The position numbers and the translations under genes were made by a program. Positions 9,750 to 18,399 of a DNA stretch of 64,000 nucleotides are shown one piece after another. Under the pieces are notes generated by a model that saw nothing but the letters and a program-made list of their open reading frames with translations, made no database searches and was not told where the DNA came from. Within the stretch, counting starts at the first letter, position 1. Every line of letters begins with the position of its first letter. This DNA is from UBA11358 sp049517655. Its GTDB lineage: Bacteria; Verrucomicrobiota; Verrucomicrobiia; Limisphaerales; UBA11358. Where the stretch lies: positions 682,001 through 746,000 of the forward strand of contig JBEKRQ010000001.1 in NCBI GenBank assembly GCA_049517655.1, in the 5' to 3' direction.

Positions 9750-9806
9750 AGCGCGGGCGTCCCGCCTGCAAACACAACGAAACAGGCCAGAGGCCTGTGC
9801 CACTTT
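9750..9806. repeat. Paired-hairpin REP-like element
   Basis: Two adjacent perfect small hairpins: GCGGG-CGT-CCCGC (9753-9765) and ACAGGCC-AGA-GGCCTGT (9782-9798), enclosed by weakly complementary flanks. It lies between the divergent adh and fumarase genes. The same two-part design with similar stems recurs at 52341-52422. No T-run follows, so it is not a standard intrinsic terminator. Confidence 0.65.
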
Positions 9807-9819
9807 AATTCCCATGTGG

Positions 9820-9848
9820 TTGACGCTGGCGTGCGAAGGCCATACGTT
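9820..9848 (+). promoter_or_regulatory. Candidate sigma-70-type promoter for the fumarase operon
   Basis: TTGACG at 9820-9825, a 17-bp spacer, then TACGTT at 9843-9848, only 12 bp before the fumarase alpha ATG. The transcript would have a very short leader. Confidence 0.4.
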
Positions 9849-9860
9849 TGATTCTGTTTT

Positions 9861-10739
9861 ATGAGCGAATTGCAGAATTCACTGCTCGAATTGATCCGGC
9901 GCACCTCGGCGGAAATTCCCGATGACGTGCAAAAGGCGATTCTCAATTCATTGGAACACGAGAAGAAAGGCACGATTGCCGCAAACGCGCTCAAAATCAT
10001 CGAGCGCAACATTGAACTGGCGAAACAGAAATCGCAGCCGATTTGTCAGGACACCGGCAGCATTTTGTTTTATGTGGATTGTCCGGTTGACTTCGACCAG
10101 ATCTCTTTTGAAGAAACTGCCAAGGAAGCCGTGAAGCTGGCGACAAAGAAAGGTTTTCTCCGTCAGAACTCGGTGGATTCGCTTACTGGCAAGAACGACG
10201 GAACTAACGTCGGGCCGGGCGCACCAACATTTAATTTTCATCAGCATCGTTCGCCCGAAGTGGGCGTGCGACTGGTGTTCAAGGGCGGCGGCTGCGAAAA
10301 CGTTGGCGCGCAATACTTGCTGCCTGACGAAAAGCTCCGGGCGAACCGCGACCTCGACGGCTGTCGCAAGGCGATTCTCGATGCGGTGTTGCAGGCGCAG
10401 GGAAAGGGTTGCAGCCCGGGCATCCTCGGCGTGTGCATCGGCGGCGACCGCGCCACGGGCTACGAGTTGAGCAAGACGCAATTCCTCCGCAAACTCGACG
10501 ACAGTAATTCGAATCCGGAGTTGGATAAGCTGGAGCAGGACATTTTGAAAATAGCAAACGAACTCGGCATCGGCCCGATGGGTTTTGGCGGCAAGACGAC
10601 GCTGCTGGGCGTGAAAATCTGTGCGGCGAACCGTCTGCCCGCGTCGTTTTTCGTCAGCGTCAGTTACATGTGCTGGGCCTATCGGCGTCAAGGCGTGACG
10701 CTGGATGCGGAGGGGAAAATTCAAACGTGGCTTTACTAA
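9861..10739 (+). CDS. Fumarate hydratase class I, alpha (N-terminal) subunit
   Basis: 292 residues; oxygen-sensitive [4Fe-4S] fumarase or tartrate-dehydratase type alpha subunit. Cluster-ligand candidates are Cys62 (PICQDTG), Cys145 (GGGCENVG) and Cys184 (KGCSPGILG). With the following beta subunit it hydrates fumarate to malate in the TCA cycle. Homologous L-tartrate dehydratases share the motifs, so fumarase is the likeliest but not the only reading. ATG start; the beta gene follows after 18 bp. Confidence 0.9.
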   Translation: MSELQNSLLELIRRTSAEIPDDVQKAILNSLEHEKKGTIAANALKIIERNIELAKQKSQPICQDTGSILFYVDCPVDFDQISFEETAKEAVKLATKKGFLRQNSVDSLTGKNDGTNVGPGAPTFNFHQHRSPEVGVRLVFKGGGCENVGAQYLLPDEKLRANRDLDGCRKAILDAVLQAQGKGCSPGILGVCIGGDRATGYELSKTQFLRKLDDSNSNPELDKLEQDILKIANELGIGPMGFGGKTTLLGVKICAANRLPASFFVSVSYMCWAYRRQGVTLDAEGKIQTWLY

Positions 10740-10757
10740 GCACGGGAGGAGAATGCC

Positions 10758-11333
10758 ATGATCAAACTTTCCTTTCCCTTCACCGAAGAAAAAATCCGGG
10801 CGCTGAAAGTCGGCGACGAGGTTTTGATCTCCGGTGTGGTGTTTACCGGGCGCGACGCAGTCCACAAGTATTTGCATGAGGGCGGCAAACTGCCGCCGGG
10901 CGTGAAGTTGCGCGACGGGATTCTTTACCATTGCGGTCCGGTCATGATGAAGGACAAGCAGGGCAATTGGAAGGCCACCGCCGCCGGTCCGACGACTTCC
11001 ATCCGCGAAGAGCCGTATCAGGCGAAAATCATCCGTGACTTCGGCATTCGGGGCATCATCGGCAAGGGCGGCATGGGCGACAAGACACTCGCAGCGTGCA
11101 AGGAATTCGGTTGTGTGTATCTGCATGCGGTCGGCGGCGCGGCACAGGTGCTGGCCGAGTGCATCAAGAAGGTGCGCAACGTTTACATGATGGAAAAGTT
11201 CGGAGCGCCGGAGGCGATTTGGGAATTTGAAGTGGAGGATTTTCCGGCGGTGGTGACGATTGATGCGCACGGCAATTCGCTGCACAAGGATATGTTTGCG
11301 AAGAGCCAGGTGGAATTGGCGAAGCGGCTCTAA
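10758..11333 (+). CDS. Fumarate hydratase class I, beta (C-terminal) subunit
   Basis: 191 residues. Carries beta-domain motifs: AAGPTTSIREEPY, GKGGMGDKT and YLHAVGGAA. These correspond to the C-terminal domain of single-chain FumA/FumB and to TtdB. It partners with the preceding alpha subunit to complete the active site. A GGGAGGAGA stretch just before the ATG is one of the better ribosome binding sites in the window. Confidence 0.9.
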   Translation: MIKLSFPFTEEKIRALKVGDEVLISGVVFTGRDAVHKYLHEGGKLPPGVKLRDGILYHCGPVMMKDKQGNWKATAAGPTTSIREEPYQAKIIRDFGIRGIIGKGGMGDKTLAACKEFGCVYLHAVGGAAQVLAECIKKVRNVYMMEKFGAPEAIWEFEVEDFPAVVTIDAHGNSLHKDMFAKSQVELAKRL

Positions 11334-11335
11334 AA

Positions 11336-11391
11336 AGGTAAGGCGCTTTCTCCGAAAGCGCCGCGGCTGGCTCGGAGAGCCAGCCCTACCT
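11336..11391. repeat. Three-way-junction REP-like element
   Basis: Outer arms AGGTA (11336-11340) and TACCT (11387-11391) enclose two perfect 9-bp hairpins with 3-nt loops: GGCGCTTTC-TCC-GAAAGCGCC (11342-11362) and GGCTGGCTC-GGA-GAGCCAGCC (11365-11385). It lies between the convergent fumarase and pnp genes. There is no T-run, so any terminator role is doubtful, although it would block ribosomes or protect a 3' end. Confidence 0.8.
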
Positions 11392-11429
11392 ATTTTCAGA
11401 ACGTGAATTTCCGACCGTACTAACTGAAT

Positions 11430-13574
11430 TCAATTTGCGGCTGCTGGTTTCTCCGCCATTTCCTTGTCGCGTTCCTCCATGGCGGCCCTGCGCGAAAGAC
11501 GCACGCGGCCTTTGTCGTCCACGCCGAGGCATTTGACATGGATTTCGTCACCGATTTTGACAATGTCCTCGGTTTTCTTGACGCGAAAATTGGCCAGCTC
11601 GCTAATGTGAACAAGGCCGTCCTTGCCGGGCAGGAATTCAACGAACGCGCCGAATTCCTTGATCGTGACGACCTTGCCCCGGTAAATTTTCCCGACTTCG
11701 GCTTCGGCGGTCATGTCCATAATCGCATCACGGGCAATCTTCATGCCCTCGGGCGACACGGAGAAGATGTTTACGGTGCCGTCGTCTTCGATGTCAATTT
11801 CACAACCGGATTCCTCGACGAGTTTTTTGATGTTCTTGCCGCCGGGGCCGATGATGGCGCCGATTTTTTCCGGATTGATCTTGAGTGTTTCGATGCGTGG
11901 CGCGTATTTGCTGATTTCCTTGCGCGGTTCGGCCAGTGTTTTGGCCATTTCACCAAGAATGAACAACCGGGCAACATGCGCTTTTTCAACGGCTTCCGCC
12001 ATTAATTGATGCGGAATGCCGCGCAGTTTGAGGTCAAGTTGGAAACCGGTAATACCCTTTTCCGTGCCGGCGATTTTGCAATCCATGTCACAGAACGCGT
12101 CCTCCCAACCGATGATGTCGGTGAGCAATTTGTATTGCGTGATTTTGTTGTCGGCGCCGCATTCCGTGCAAATTCCGATACTGACGCCCGCGACGGGGCG
12201 AATCAGCGGCACACCCGCGTCCATCAATGCCAGTGAACCGCCACAAACCGTGGCCATCGAGGTCGAGCCGTTCGACTCCATGATCTCGCTCGTGACGCGG
12301 ATGGAATATGGATAATTTTCGAGCGGCATCATCGGTTCAAGGGAACGTTCCGCGAGCGCGCCGTGGCCGATTTCACGCCGGCCCGGCCCGGCAATGCGGC
12401 CGGTTTCGCCGACTGAAAAGTTCGGAAAGTTGTAGTGCAGAATGAACTTTTTCTCCGTGTCGCCACCGGTGTAAGAATCAAATTCCTGCGTGTCGTCGCC
12501 GGTGCCGAGCGTGGCCAGCGTAAGCGTCTGTGTTTCGCCGCGGCTGAACAACGCCGAGCCGTGCGCGCGCGGCAAAATTCCAACTTCGCTCAAAATCGGA
12601 CGCACAACGTCAAATGCGCGACCGTCCAGTCGTTTGCCGTCCTTCAATATTAAACCGCGAACGGCCTCTTTTTGAATGTAATAAAAAGCGTCCTTGACGA
12701 CGAACCCGGTCACCTTTTCCGCACCGAATTTTTCGACAAGTTTCGCGCCGACTTCGTTCTGAATCGCCATGCACGCATCTTCGCGCGCCAGTTTGCCGGG
12801 CGTGAGCAGCGCAGGCACAAAACGGGTACCTGCGAGTTTCTTCGCTTCCTGAAGAATTTCGCCAGGAACGATATTGAGCGTGAATTCGCGTTTCTTTTTA
12901 CCGGCCTTCGCAACCAGTTCCTTTTGGGCGGTAATGAGTGGCTGGCAACATTCCTGGCCGAATTTCAGCGCGGCATTGAAATCGGCTTCGCTGATTTCCC
13001 TGGCCGAACCTTCATACATCACGATGTCGTTTTCGTTGCCGACATAAACGAGGTCGAGATCGCTCTCCTTCATTTCTGAATGCTTCGGATTGGCGATGAA
13101 TTGGCCTTTGACGCGACCAACGCGCACGGCGCCGAGCGGCCCGGCCCACGGAATGTCGCTGATCATCAGCGCCGCCGATGCACCCACGAGCGCGAGCATG
13201 TCCGGGTCGTTTTCGCCGTCCGCGCTCAAAACAATACTCTGCACCTGCACTTCGTTATACAAACCTTTTGGAAAGAGTGGACGAATAGGACGATCCGTCA
13301 GCCGCGACGTAAGAATTTCCTTCTCCGTCGGACGGCCTTCGCGTTTGAAGTAGCCGCCGGGAAACTTGCCCGCCGCCGCCGCCTTTTCGCGGTAGTCAAC
13401 GGTCAATGGAAAATAGTCTTGGCCTTCCTTGGCCTTGGTCGCGGCAACTGCGGCCACGACAACGATGGTTTCGCCGAGTTGGACGGTTACAGCGCCGTCC
13501 GCCTGTTTGGCAATTTTCCCGGTTTCGATGATAATCTGCCTGTCGCCCACCTGGGCGGTGATTTTCTCTGACAT
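11430..13574 (-). CDS. pnp: Polyribonucleotide nucleotidyltransferase (PNPase)
   Basis: 714 residues, standard length. Phosphorolytic 3'-5' exoribonuclease of RNA turnover. Two RNase PH-like domains (N-terminal with VTVQLGETIVVVAA and FPGGYFKREGRPTEKE; second with RPILSEVGILPRAHGSALF and GSTSMATVCGGSLALMDAG), a KH domain (INPEKIGAIIGPGGKNIKKL, about 560-610) and an S1 domain (YRGKVVTIKEFGAFVEFLPG, about 630-700). It lies downstream of rpsO, the classical rpsO-pnp order, with a 200-bp spacer. Confidence 0.97.
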   Translation of the reverse strand: MSEKITAQVGDRQIIIETGKIAKQADGAVTVQLGETIVVVAAVAATKAKEGQDYFPLTVDYREKAAAAGKFPGGYFKREGRPTEKEILTSRLTDRPIRPLFPKGLYNEVQVQSIVLSADGENDPDMLALVGASAALMISDIPWAGPLGAVRVGRVKGQFIANPKHSEMKESDLDLVYVGNENDIVMYEGSAREISEADFNAALKFGQECCQPLITAQKELVAKAGKKKREFTLNIVPGEILQEAKKLAGTRFVPALLTPGKLAREDACMAIQNEVGAKLVEKFGAEKVTGFVVKDAFYYIQKEAVRGLILKDGKRLDGRAFDVVRPILSEVGILPRAHGSALFSRGETQTLTLATLGTGDDTQEFDSYTGGDTEKKFILHYNFPNFSVGETGRIAGPGRREIGHGALAERSLEPMMPLENYPYSIRVTSEIMESNGSTSMATVCGGSLALMDAGVPLIRPVAGVSIGICTECGADNKITQYKLLTDIIGWEDAFCDMDCKIAGTEKGITGFQLDLKLRGIPHQLMAEAVEKAHVARLFILGEMAKTLAEPRKEISKYAPRIETLKINPEKIGAIIGPGGKNIKKLVEESGCEIDIEDDGTVNIFSVSPEGMKIARDAIMDMTAEAEVGKIYRGKVVTIKEFGAFVEFLPGKDGLVHISELANFRVKKTEDIVKIGDEIHVKCLGVDDKGRVRLSRRAAMEERDKEMAEKPAAAN

Positions 13575-13774
13575 ATTTCAATATTCCCACCGCCACCGGA
13601 GGAACTTCATTGAACCCCGCTCCTCCGCGGAAGGGCGGGACTGAATGAAATTTCCCAGGGGCAATGGAACTTTTCTTCGCGATGTGTTTGGTTTGAGAAT
13701 TGGGCCGTTCGCGTTCCCGGCTCAAATCCGGATGTGAAAGGCGATCGTTAAAAAAGCCGCACCTCTGTAAAAAC
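13575..13774 (-). other. rpsO-pnp intergenic leader
   Basis: 200 bp between rpsO and pnp on the minus strand. It holds a GC-rich imperfect hairpin around 13615-13635 (CCCGCTCCTCCGCGGAAGGGCGGG region). In enterobacteria the equivalent region carries an RNase III site used for pnp autoregulation; whether that applies here is inference. Confidence 0.35.
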
Positions 13775-14044
13775 CTAGTGGCGCAGTTTTAATTTTTTTG
13801 TGACCGCTTGATAACGATTCAAATCTTTGTTCTGCAAGTATTCGAGCAGACGTCGGCGCTGGCCGACCATCATCAGCAACCCGCGGCGCGAGCTGTGATC
13901 TTTTTTATTGTTCTGCAAATGCCCGGTCAAATGATTGATCCGCTCCGTCAACAGCGCAACCTGCACGTCCGCTGAACCCGTGTCCCGCGCGTGCAACTTG
14001 AACTGTTCGATCGTCTTCGCCTTCACTTCCATAATATTATTCAC
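13775..14044 (-). CDS. rpsO: 30S ribosomal protein S15
   Basis: 89 residues, same as E. coli S15. Shows the signature TGSADVQVALLTERINHLTG followed by KKDHSSRRGLL and QRRRLLEYL. Binds 16S rRNA helices early in small-subunit assembly. A second ATG four codons downstream (14032) is an alternative start. Preceded by a good promoter and followed by pnp. Confidence 0.97.
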   Translation of the reverse strand: MNNIMEVKAKTIEQFKLHARDTGSADVQVALLTERINHLTGHLQNNKKDHSSRRGLLMMVGQRRRLLEYLQNKDLNRYQAVTKKLKLRH

Positions 14045-14062
14045 GTCAACTTAATCGTTTAA

Positions 14063-14091
14063 GTCTAGACGGTTGAAATATTCGTGTAAAG
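14063..14091 (-). promoter_or_regulatory. Promoter for rpsO
   Basis: On the minus strand, TTTACA (14091-14086), a 17-bp spacer and TAGACT (14068-14063). The -10 resembles the TAGAGT box of the tRNA-Ala and rpsT promoters in this window, supporting it as a genuine housekeeping promoter. Confidence 0.6.
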
Positions 14092-14096
14092 GACTT

Positions 14097-15527
14097 TCAG
14101 TGTTGTTCATTGGGACAACGATGCCAGCGCCAGATGAATCGCCGCCTCGTCCGTGGCGTCAGTTTGAAATTCTCCGCCATCCGCAAACCTTCAACCCAGA
14201 AAATTTCACCGCCCGCAGTTTCGGCCACAATCAAATCGTGCCGCTGCGCGCGCGGAATTTTTGCGTTCGTGAACAAATCCTGAAGTTTTGCCGCCAACTT
14301 GAAACCCATCGGCTGGAAACGGTCGCCTGCGCGCCAATGACGCAGTGTGATTTCATTTCCAACCTTGTCCGCGTCAAAAAATTCACGCGCCTTTTGCCCG
14401 CCCGGTAACGAAAACCTCCTGCCTGTGTTCAAATGCCAGCGGATGCGCAGTCCATCAAACCCCACCTCCCCCGCCCTGCCCGCCAAATTCACCGCCAGTT
14501 TGTTCGATCTGAATTCAGCCGACGGTCGCGACCTCAAAATCACCCTGCCTGTCGCATCGCGCAAAACCGAAAATTTTGAGCTGACACTGATGGGCAAATC
14601 AGCCGAACGCCGTAATCCCTCGACCAAATCAAAATCCGGCGCAATGCCGAGCGAAGCCAATTGCAACTGCAAAACGCGCCGCTGAACTGCAATCGGCAAT
14701 TTTTCAAAGGCAGGGACGCCGCGCCGCATTGCGGGATCCGCCGGACGGCCCGGCGGGCCGTCCCTGCCAGTTTCTTTCAACCATTGTTGCGCTGTTTCTC
14801 CAATTGCCTCTGCTTCTACACCGACGATTTCCATCAGCCGCAAAACCGCTTTCGCCAATGCCGGTTGATACTTTCGGCGAAGCAATGGCAGCAATTCATT
14901 GCGAATGCGATTGCGTGGCGCATTGAGCAACGTGTTCGTCTTGTCCTCACGGAAATGGATTTTGTTCCGTTGCGCGAAACCGTGCAGTTCATCTTTCGTC
15001 AAATCGAGCAGCGGACGAACAAGTGAAATTTTTCTGTTCACCGGCGATGGCGAACGCCATTTCATTCCAGTCATACCCTCACCGCCTGTGCCGCGCAGGA
15101 CGCGCAGAAAGAACAGCTCCACTTGATCGTCGGCGTGATGCGCCAGCGCGACAACGTGGATGCCGCGCTCTTTTGCCACGCGAACAAAAAATTCATGGCG
15201 CAATTTTCGCGCGGCCATCTCGATGGATAACCCTGATTTTTGAGCAAACTTCCTGACATTTGCGCGCTCGACGACAATGGGCAGTTTCAACGCCATGGCC
15301 GTCTTGCGAACGAGTTGTTCGTCGGCGTTGCTGCTGCGTCCACGGAGTTGATGATTAAAATGCGCGACGGTCAATTTCCACCTGTGCCGCGCCGAAAGCG
15401 CATGAATGACATGCAACAGCGTCTTCGAATCCAGTCCGCCGGACACAGCAACCAGGATAGCCTGACCGCGTTTGAGCAATTTGCGGTTCTGGATGGATTG
15501 TTCAATGCGCTGGAGCAAATCGGCCAC
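14097..15527 (-). CDS. tilS: tRNA(Ile)-lysidine synthetase with in-frame palindrome insert
   Basis: 476 residues. Converts C34 of the tRNA-Ile CAU anticodon to lysidine with ATP. N-terminal PP-loop SGGLDS at about 30-35, then VAHFNHQLRGRSSNADE and ALAHHADDQVE. The C-terminal TilS substrate-binding domain (REFFDADKVG, RHWRAGDRFQPMG, LQDLFTNAKIPR) is present. Residues 254-273 (GRDGPPGRPADPAMRRGVPA) are encoded by a 60-bp REP-like palindromic element and look like an inserted loop. Lies 47 bp downstream of the secreted protease on the same strand. Confidence 0.93.
   Translation of the reverse strand: MADLLQRIEQSIQNRKLLKRGQAILVAVSGGLDSKTLLHVIHALSARHRWKLTVAHFNHQLRGRSSNADEQLVRKTAMALKLPIVVERANVRKFAQKSGLSIEMAARKLRHEFFVRVAKERGIHVVALAHHADDQVELFFLRVLRGTGGEGMTGMKWRSPSPVNRKISLVRPLLDLTKDELHGFAQRNKIHFREDKTNTLLNAPRNRIRNELLPLLRRKYQPALAKAVLRLMEIVGVEAEAIGETAQQWLKETGRDGPPGRPADPAMRRGVPAFEKLPIAVQRRVLQLQLASLGIAPDFDLVEGLRRSADLPISVSSKFSVLRDATGRVILRSRPSAEFRSNKLAVNLAGRAGEVGFDGLRIRWHLNTGRRFSLPGGQKAREFFDADKVGNEITLRHWRAGDRFQPMGFKLAAKLQDLFTNAKIPRAQRHDLIVAETAGGEIFWVEGLRMAENFKLTPRTRRRFIWRWHRCPNEQH
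14709..14768. repeat. REP-like palindromic element inside tilS
   Basis: Outer arms GGCAGGG (14709-14715) and CCCTGCC (14762-14768). Inside are a perfect hairpin ACGGCCC-GGC-GGGCCGT (14745-14761) and a weaker CCGC/GCGG hairpin. The element is exactly 60 bp, so it adds 20 codons without a frameshift. The ACGGCCC/GGGCCGT hairpin is shared with the intergenic element at 40963-41027. Confidence 0.8.
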
Positions 15528-15574
15528 GCGGTCATGCTACTTCATTGGCGCGACGGGGCAAGAGCGGCGGTATT

Positions 15575-18229
15575 TCAGTACAACAACTGGAGACGATAAA
15601 ATCGTCGTGGGTCGGGTCCAATGACATTGGTTGCGGTCGCTGTGGAATTGGTTGCGATGATGACGGCGCCCAGATTAATCCAGTTGGTTTGGAGCAAATT
15701 GGTCTTGTATTGCACTTGATACACAAGTCCGGTCAGGGCATTCCAGGTAAAGTTGAGCGTGCCATTCGTTTTCGTCACCGATTGGAACACTGGTACAGGA
15801 ACAAGCTGCACGGTGACATCGTCGAGGCCTAAATAAGTCCGGTCGTCTCGGAATCCGAATTGGAGGATGCTGTTGGGTCCGGTGGCGGTGACAATAAACT
15901 GCATATTTGTCCAGCCGATTACAGGCAGATTAACTTCATCGAAGTTTGTTTGCCCGTTCCACGTCACAAAGAATTCATTGACAATCAAACCATCAGGGCT
16001 GTTCAACCAGAAAGAAAGCAAATAGGGCTGCCCGGTGATGGTTGACAGTGTCTGGGAAAGGAAAACAAAATCTTGATACGTGCCCAGTTCCGCACAGTAA
16101 TTGCCCGAGTGGGCGGGAATATAATCACCGGAGGCAACCAGGATGTAGCGGGTGTCTCCGGATAAAGTCCAGCCGGTAAAATCGCCGGTTTCAAAGCCGC
16201 CATTCTGAACCAGCGGCCCCACCAGTAACGTGAACTGGCGGCTTTGGGCGATGCCGCTGGTCATGTTCGTGAAAACCAGATTGGTCGCATAAATTCCCGC
16301 AAGCAGGTTGCTGGCGGTGGAATTCAGGCTCACTGTCACGTTGGTTGCGCCGTTGGGCGTCAATGTGCCACCGGTCGGAGAAGCATTCAGCCAGGCAGGA
16401 ATGCCAGCGAGCGACCAGTCCAGTGAAGTTCCGCCGGAATTGGTGAGGGAAAAATTCTGGCTGGTCACGTTGAACGGGCCGCCAACCGGCCCACTGGACG
16501 TAAAACCTGTTCCCGGCAAAATTCCCAGCGCGTCGGGCGTGGCAAGAGCGGTGATCAAATTCATTCCGTTCGGCGTGCCCCAGCCAGTGCAAAGGTCGTA
16601 GCCGGCGACGGCAAGGAAATTGGTGTGGCTGACCAGGTTTGTATTGTTGCCGGTCGTGATGTCGTGGAAATCGACGGTGAAATTGGCGCTTTTGCCAATG
16701 GCATAGACGGCGGGATTAATAAAGCCGACAGTCGGTCTGCCGGCGGCAACCGCCTGCTGATTGATCAGCGCGGTAAATCCCGCCCAGAGCGGCGCGGCGC
16801 AACTGGTGCCACCATAATCTTCTCCTGATTGGCCGTTGTCGTGTACCACATAGATGTTATCCGCGGTCAGGGCGACGTCGGGAACATTTCGCAGCGTCGT
16901 GGAGCCTTTGTTGATCGTCATGTTGATGATGCCCTGTTGCCAGCTTGGAATTGGGATGTTGTTGAAATTGATTCCCCCGCCGCTGCCGCTCGTGCCTTGC
17001 CCGGTGCTATACCAATTCCAAACGGTTTCCGACAACCACGAGCCGCCGGGCCCGCTCGTGGACAAAGTGGTTCCGCCGACGAGCGTGATGTTCGTGTCAT
17101 CCGCCCATTGGGCAATTCCTGAATAATACGCGCCGTCATCGCCGGAAGCCTGAAAAAAAGACTGCCCCTGCGTGGCGAATTGTTTGTATACCGTGTCGAA
17201 ACTGGCGTTGTCGCCGACAAGCCAGGAAGAACTGATTTGTTTGGCCAGATTATCCGTAGCCATGCGATTCAACATGTCAACAACGTTGCCGCCATTTTGC
17301 TCTTCGTAAACGATCACTATGGCAAGTCCCGGCGCCATCGCAATGGCCATTTCGATGTCCAGCGCCACCTCATCGTTGTTTGCGCCGGCGTTCCCGCTAT
17401 AGGAGTCAATATACACGTTCTGTAATGGCACATTCGTCAGCCCGGCCTGATGCTCATAATTGGTGATGTCACTGGTATAATAACCGTCCAACTCCAGCAA
17501 CCCGACCACTTGCCCCGAGCCGTTGAGTGAAACCCCCGGAGCATAGGCGGCCCGGAAATCATTTCCCATGTAAAGGCCGGACGGCCCCGAGCCGGTAGCC
17601 GAGGCTGTCCTTATCAGGTGGTCCAATGGAATCGCCCGAAGATTCATGGGTCGTGGTCGGATAAAGTTATCCAAACCGCTGATATGCAGAATCGGAATGG
17701 CCAGGTCGAGCGACGGCTCGACATCCGGAGCATAAAACGTGCGGGCTTCTTTCGGGTGCTGATAAACACGCATCGTCACATGAAAAATCCGTTCGATGTC
17801 CGCCACCGACCCGCTCACGTCCAACAACGTGCGATTCGGATGCGTGCCCGTCACCGTCAAGCCGTTCTTCTCAGCAAAAGCGATGAGCGTCTGATAATCT
17901 TGTTCCGTCGGGCCAAACCTTTCCCTGAACTGTTCGGGTGTCAGATACTGGCGAAAATTCGGGCTGGCCGGGTCGTAGATTTGCTGGAGCAGATTGTCCA
18001 GCGCTTCCTGGTTCCGCAACGGCAGCCCGATTGCCAGGTTCAAATGCTTCGTGGCGGAAAGGCGGCTGGTTGATTGCAAATGAAAACTCTCCACGGCTTT
18101 AGGCACATGGCCATGTAAAACCTGTCTGCCGGGACTCTGGGCGCAGGCTGCCAATGGGAGAAATCCCACCGCGCACGAGATGGTAATAAGCCGTCCGCCA
18201 AACAATCGCCTGGTAAATTTAACAGGCAT
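15575..18229 (-). CDS. Secreted S53-family (sedolisin/pro-kumamolisin) serine-carboxyl peptidase
   Basis: About 884 residues from the ATG at 18229; an upstream in-frame ATG at 18289 precedes an unlikely leader. Signal peptide RRLFGGRLITISCAVGFLPLA. A pro-kumamolisin activation domain follows (SFHLQ to about residue 190; FRQYLTPEQFRERFGPT). The catalytic domain has Glu287 and Asp291 (NNDEVALDIE), oxyanion Asp364 (ASGDDG) and Ser476 (GGTSCAAPLWAGF), the S53 set. After about residue 610 come an Ig/choice-of-anchor-like domain and a carbohydrate-binding-like module (NGGFETGDFTGWTLSG). Members of the family are acid endopeptidases; likely exported. Confidence 0.92.
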   Translation of the reverse strand: MPVKFTRRLFGGRLITISCAVGFLPLAACAQSPGRQVLHGHVPKAVESFHLQSTSRLSATKHLNLAIGLPLRNQEALDNLLQQIYDPASPNFRQYLTPEQFRERFGPTEQDYQTLIAFAEKNGLTVTGTHPNRTLLDVSGSVADIERIFHVTMRVYQHPKEARTFYAPDVEPSLDLAIPILHISGLDNFIRPRPMNLRAIPLDHLIRTASATGSGPSGLYMGNDFRAAYAPGVSLNGSGQVVGLLELDGYYTSDITNYEHQAGLTNVPLQNVYIDSYSGNAGANNDEVALDIEMAIAMAPGLAIVIVYEEQNGGNVVDMLNRMATDNLAKQISSSWLVGDNASFDTVYKQFATQGQSFFQASGDDGAYYSGIAQWADDTNITLVGGTTLSTSGPGGSWLSETVWNWYSTGQGTSGSGGGINFNNIPIPSWQQGIINMTINKGSTTLRNVPDVALTADNIYVVHDNGQSGEDYGGTSCAAPLWAGFTALINQQAVAAGRPTVGFINPAVYAIGKSANFTVDFHDITTGNNTNLVSHTNFLAVAGYDLCTGWGTPNGMNLITALATPDALGILPGTGFTSSGPVGGPFNVTSQNFSLTNSGGTSLDWSLAGIPAWLNASPTGGTLTPNGATNVTVSLNSTASNLLAGIYATNLVFTNMTSGIAQSRQFTLLVGPLVQNGGFETGDFTGWTLSGDTRYILVASGDYIPAHSGNYCAELGTYQDFVFLSQTLSTITGQPYLLSFWLNSPDGLIVNEFFVTWNGQTNFDEVNLPVIGWTNMQFIVTATGPNSILQFGFRDDRTYLGLDDVTVQLVPVPVFQSVTKTNGTLNFTWNALTGLVYQVQYKTNLLQTNWINLGAVIIATNSTATATNVIGPDPRRFYRLQLLY

Positions 18230-18399
18230 GCCGTCTTGCATATAATGACTTATACAGACACAACTTGCAATTTTCGCGTCAAAAAACAATGCGAATTGCA
18301 GAATAATCTAGCACAATTTCAGGAAATTTCACGGCACCATCAAATGGGGTGTGCCGAAAAACAATTGCCGCTTCGCTTCCCCGCCACTAACGTCCATTT

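Noticed and set aside
9948..11285. Long antisense open frame (445 codons) opposite the fumarase genes
   Set aside because: Composition is His/Arg/Ala-rich without any family motif, and the sense strand holds two clearly recognisable fumarase subunits.
11336..11391. Intrinsic transcription terminator after the fumarase operon
   Set aside because: The hairpins are strong but not followed by a T-run on either strand, and the same shape recurs inside genes and in divergent promoter regions.
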